Shown: positions 6,171 through 8,463 of the stretch, in pieces | How the letters are laid out: every line of letters starts with the position of its first letter | How positions within the stretch are numbered: the first letter of the stretch is position 1 | Assembly: GCA_005798925.1 (NCBI GenBank) | Contig: SYID01000124.1 | Span: 1-8,463 of the forward strand | DNA length: 8,463 nucleotides | From: Verrucomicrobiota bacterium | Lineage (GTDB): Bacteria; Verrucomicrobiota; Verrucomicrobiia; Opitutales; UBA953 | Reading direction: 5' to 3' | Notes under the pieces: model-generated | What the model was told of the DNA's origin: nothing | Databases searched by the model: none | Seen by the model: only the letters and a program-made list of their open reading frames with translations | Program-made: the position numbers and the translations under genes

Positions 6171-6575
6171 TCAGTCGTCGAGCCGACGGCCGCCGGAGGG
6201 AAGCTGGTCGGGCAGGAATCCGTAATAGGTGCCGACCCAGAGGCGCCAGGCGAACGCGTGGATGAGCGGAGGCGCCACGAAGATCGCGCCCACCGCGAGG
6301 CGCACGGCCCAGTCGCCACCGAGCCAGCCCAGACGATAGGCGACGAGGACGAGCGGGAGCACGCCGAAGGCGGTGAGTCCGTAGTTCCAGACGATGGCGC
6401 CGAGGAAGAAACCTTCCTTGCGACGCAGGGTCATCCCGCAGCCCGCGCAATGCGTGGGGGTGTCCCAGAGGCTTGCGAACCGCCCCGTCCGGTCGCCCGC
6501 GGCGCGGATCGGCTCGCCGCAGTCCGGACAACGTCCGCAGGCTGATTTCCAGAAGATATCCGCGCGGAAAGCCAT
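6171..6575 (-). CDS. DUF983-like zinc-ribbon membrane protein
   Basis: A 134-residue protein using the ATG at 6573-6575. The frame stays open to a GTG at 6629, but that codon lies inside the tsf terminator, so the shorter start is preferred. The N-terminal part has two cysteine pairs, Cys16-x2-Cys19 and Cys43-x2-Cys46, spaced as a zinc ribbon. Next comes EGFFLGAIVWNYGLT at 54-68, which resembles the 'E-x-G-Y-x-G-A-M-x-x-x-Y' block of DUF983 proteins, and two hydrophobic segments at about 56-82 and 92-117. A short charged tail ends GGRRLDD. DUF983 proteins are small inner-membrane proteins of unknown function. The family call rests on motif memory; a generic zinc-ribbon membrane protein is the alternative. 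It lies 95 bp beyond tsf on the same strand, behind a strong terminator, so it probably relies on readthrough or its own promoter. No Shine-Dalgarno is evident. Confidence 0.75.
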   Translation of the reverse strand: MAFRADIFWKSACGRCPDCGEPIRAAGDRTGRFASLWDTPTHCAGCGMTLRRKEGFFLGAIVWNYGLTAFGVLPLVLVAYRLGWLGGDWAVRLAVGAIFVAPPLIHAFAWRLWVGTYYGFLPDQLPSGGRRLDD

Positions 6576-6617
6576 GCCACAGTCTGTCCGCGCCGACCCT
6601 GGGTGCAAGCCAAGCAA

Positions 6618-6647
6618 AAGGCCGGCCACCTTAAGGTAGCCGGCCTT
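6618..6647 (-). terminator. Intrinsic terminator of rpsB-tsf
   Basis: A 9-bp stem, AAGGCCGGC (6618-6626) with GCCGGCCTT (6639-6647), extends by three further pairs (ACC/GGT) beyond one mismatch to a TTAA loop. On the - strand the stem runs into CCTTTTGCTTG, a short U tract. It starts 24 nt after the tsf stop. There is no T run on the + strand side, so it is directional for tsf. Confidence 0.88.
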
Positions 6648-6670
6648 GATGAGCCTATGCCCGGCGCTGA

Positions 6671-7711
6671 TTACTCGGCGGCGGTCTCACCCACCTGGAA
6701 GCGGGTGAAACGGACGATGGAGACTTCCTCGCCCACCTTGGTCTTGGCGGCGGCGATAAGCGCCTGGATCTTCTGCTCGGGGTCGCGGAAGTAAGCCTGC
6801 TCGAGGAGACAGGAGTCGGCGAAGAACTTGTCGACGCGGCCGGAGACGATCTTCTCCATGTTGGAGAGCTGGCCCTTCTTGCGACCCTCGGCGGCGATGA
6901 CCTGCTTCTCACCCACGGCGATGCGCTTTTCGAGCTCGGCGACGGCTTCGGCGTCGTTCGCGGCCTTCTGCTCGACGAGCTGGCCCTTGTAGTCCTCGAC
7001 GATGCGCTTGGCTTCTTCGATGGCCTTGTCGGCCTCGGACTTCGTGAACTCGGCGGCGATCTCGCGCTCCTTGGCGACGACGTCGGCGGAGACGTCTTCG
7101 CGGCGGACGAAACGGGCGTTGTTGGCGACGACCTGCATCGCGAGCTGGCGGGCCAGTTCGGCGACTTCCGGGTTGGCGGCGGCGGCCTGGGTCTTGAGAC
7201 CCAGTTCGAGGAGGACGGCGATCTTGGCGCCGGTGTGGACGTAAGCGGAGACGCGGCCGACGCCGGTGGCTTCGAACCTCAGGACACGGGAGACCTTGAG
7301 GTTCTCGCCGATCTTGAGCACCTGATCGTTCAGGTAATCGTTCACCTTGCGGGACTTGTCCGCATGATAAGGCTGCTCGAGCAGACCGTCGGCCCCGCCG
7401 ACGGCGGCCTGGCCCACGAGCTCCTTGGCGAGGGCGATGAAGGCCTCGTTCTTGGCGACGAAGTCGGTCTCGCAGTTCAGTTCGAGCAGGGTCGCGACAC
7501 GGCCGTCGGCGGCGACCTGGACGGCAAGGATGCCCTCGCTGGCCTTGCGGTCGGCTTTCTTGTTGCGCGTGGCGACGCCTTTGATGCGGAGGATCTCGAC
7601 GGCCTTCTCGGTGTCGCCGTTGGCTTCGACGAGGGCCTTCTTGCAGTCCATCAGACCCGCGCCGGTTCGCTGGCGCAGATCGTTGACCGTCTGGGCGGTG
7701 ATAGCGGACAT
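6671..7711 (-). CDS. tsf: Elongation factor Ts
   Basis: A 346-residue protein starting at the ATG at 7709-7711. The open frame extends upstream into rpsB but those residues are not EF-Ts-like. EF-Ts signatures are clear: LRQRTGAGLMDCKKALVEA at 12-30 in the N-terminal UBA-like domain, and LNCETDFVAKNEAF at 78-91 with the Thr-Asp-Phe (82-84) that inserts into EF-Tu to displace Mg and GDP. It also has KEREIA at 214-219, MEKIVSGRVDKFF at 285-297 and SCLLEQAYFRDP at 300-311. The factor catalyses GDP release from EF-Tu in the cytosol. It is longer than E. coli EF-Ts (about 283 residues). Most of the extra length is a Lys/Glu/Ala-rich helical stretch at about 222-280, between KEREIA and MEKIVSGR, where the E. 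coli protein has only about 15 residues. It follows rpsB by 7 nt, the classic rpsB-tsf operon. The bases before the ATG (ATCCCGCC) carry no Shine-Dalgarno. Confidence 0.97.
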   Translation of the reverse strand: MSAITAQTVNDLRQRTGAGLMDCKKALVEANGDTEKAVEILRIKGVATRNKKADRKASEGILAVQVAADGRVATLLELNCETDFVAKNEAFIALAKELVGQAAVGGADGLLEQPYHADKSRKVNDYLNDQVLKIGENLKVSRVLRFEATGVGRVSAYVHTGAKIAVLLELGLKTQAAAANPEVAELARQLAMQVVANNARFVRREDVSADVVAKEREIAAEFTKSEADKAIEEAKRIVEDYKGQLVEQKAANDAEAVAELEKRIAVGEKQVIAAEGRKKGQLSNMEKIVSGRVDKFFADSCLLEQAYFRDPEQKIQALIAAAKTKVGEEVSIVRFTRFQVGETAAE

Positions 7712-7718
7712 GGCGGGA

Positions 7719-8463
7719 TTACTTGGACTTGCGGGGGCTGGGGCGCTTGGCCGGAGCGGCGCCTTCGACGGCGTCGGATCCTTCGTTGGCCTTGAGCAGC
7801 TCTTCGGAGATCTGGACCTCGGGCTGGACGGACTCACCGGCGTCCTGACGGGCGACAGGGGTCACGGTCTTGCGGTCCTGGGTCACCGCCTTGCGGCGGG
7901 AGAGCCCGTTCTGGACGGCCTGGGTGAGGACTTCGACCACGAGACGGATGGACTTCGCGGCGTCGTCGTTGCCCGGGACCGGGAACTTGAGGAGGGTCGG
8001 GTCGGAATTAGAGTCGCAGAGTCCGACCACCGGGATGCCGAGGCGGACGGCTTCGTTGACGGCGATTTCTTCGAGCTTGGTGTCGACCACGATCATCGCG
8101 GCCGGGAGGTCGCGGTATTCGAGGAGGCCTTCGAAGTTGCGGGCCATGCGGGACATCTCGCGCTTCACCGCGGCGGCTTCCTTCTTGTGCATCTTGGCGA
8201 GCGAGCCGTCCTGCTCCATGCGGAGGTAGGTGCGGTACTTGTCGAGCGAGCGCTGGATGGTGGCGAAGTTGGTCAGCGTGCCGCCGAGCCAGCGGTTCAC
8301 GGCGAAGGGCATGCCGGTCGACTTGGCGGCCTGGCGGACGACTTCCTGCGCCTGGGGCTTGGTGGCGACGAAGAGCACTTCCTTGCCCTTGGCGGCGGTG
8401 TCCTCGACGAAGGCGGCGGCGGCGGCGAGGCACGCGTGCGTCTTCTCGAGGTCGATGATCGAC
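7719..8463 (-). CDS. rpsB: 30S ribosomal protein S2 (N-terminus beyond window)
   Basis: 247 residues are visible. The reading frame runs off the right edge (last whole codon ends at 8462), and about 40 N-terminal residues appear to be missing compared with E. coli S2. The visible part starts SIIDLEKTHACL, matching the S2 'HIINLEKT' region, then LFVATKPQAQ, VNRWLGGTLTNFATIQRSL (the S2 'RWLGGMLTNW' signature), LPAAMIVVDTKLEEIAVNEA, LGIPVVGLCDSNSDP and the 'V-P-G-N-D-D-A' block. S2 binds late to the 30S subunit near the head-body junction and is needed for S1 binding. After VQNGLSRRK the protein carries a tail of roughly 58 residues, first Asp/Glu/Gln-rich and ending in AKRPSPRKSK, longer than in E. 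coli. An internal GTG at 8376-8378 is not the start, because conserved S2 sequence continues upstream of it. tsf follows 7 nt downstream. Confidence 0.97.
   Translation of the reverse strand, partial: SIIDLEKTHACLAAAAAFVEDTAAKGKEVLFVATKPQAQEVVRQAAKSTGMPFAVNRWLGGTLTNFATIQRSLDKYRTYLRMEQDGSLAKMHKKEAAAVKREMSRMARNFEGLLEYRDLPAAMIVVDTKLEEIAVNEAVRLGIPVVGLCDSNSDPTLLKFPVPGNDDAAKSIRLVVEVLTQAVQNGLSRRKAVTQDRKTVTPVARQDAGESVQPEVQISEELLKANEGSDAVEGAAPAKRPSPRKSK

Noticed and set aside
7712..7837. N-terminal extension of the EF-Ts reading frame
   Set aside because: Ser/Pro-rich residues out of frame with rpsB; the family N-terminus begins at the ATG at 7709-7711.
8412..8427. GGC triplet repeat (microsatellite-like)
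   Set aside because: It encodes an alanine run in S2 in the correct frame and is explained by coding bias.
1..8463. CRISPR arrays, insertion sequences, phage genes, defence or toxin-antitoxin cassettes
   Set aside because: No regularly spaced direct repeats, transposase or phage motifs, or paired small toxin-antitoxin frames were seen. Gene content and base composition look uniformly chromosomal.

Overview
This is a GC-rich stretch of ordinary bacterial chromosome that carries mainly housekeeping genes. The gene content is a folD tail, rpsO-pnp, a YhbY RNA-binding protein, an IspA-type prenyl synthase, and rpsB-tsf. This content, the general look of the PNPase and EF-Ts proteins, and the scarcity of Shine-Dalgarno sequences suggest a Verrucomicrobiota member, perhaps Opitutae-like. 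That placement is inference from memory of family sequences, not a search result.

Layout. At 1-1587 the + strand carries the end of folD, an overlapping RDD-family membrane protein, and a secreted alpha/beta-hydrolase-like protein. A terminator at 1600-1623 serves the convergent gene pnp. At 1645-4262 the - strand carries rpsO followed by pnp (transcribed right to left), separated by 125 bp rich in inverted repeats. At 4263-4496 there is no gene; this is the rpsO leader, with several possible hairpins. At 4497-4886 lies a - strand conserved-looking gene of unknown function. It is divergent from a + strand pair at 4980-6170, a yhbY-like gene followed 3 nt later by an ispA-like prenyl diphosphate synthase. 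At 6171-6575 a - strand DUF983-like zinc-ribbon membrane protein meets ispA stop-to-stop with no bases between. At 6618-8463 the - strand carries rpsB (5' end cut off by the window) and tsf, 7 nt apart, ending in a clear terminator.

How the genes relate. rpsB-tsf, rpsO and yhbY serve the ribosome and translation. PNPase degrades and processes RNA, and the rpsO-pnp order is the classic one in which PNPase and S15 expression are tuned through mRNA leaders. folD feeds one-carbon metabolism and ispA feeds isoprenoid synthesis. The RDD protein, the exported hydrolase, the DUF983-like protein and the unknown gene are accessory and lack an assigned job.

I see no mobile element, CRISPR array, tRNA, rRNA or defence-like cassette, and no convincing undescribed multi-gene system. 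The points most worth a second look are the structured rpsO-pnp spacer, the possible rpsO leader structure, a long helical insertion in EF-Ts, the unknown gene at 4497-4886, and translation starts without Shine-Dalgarno sequences.
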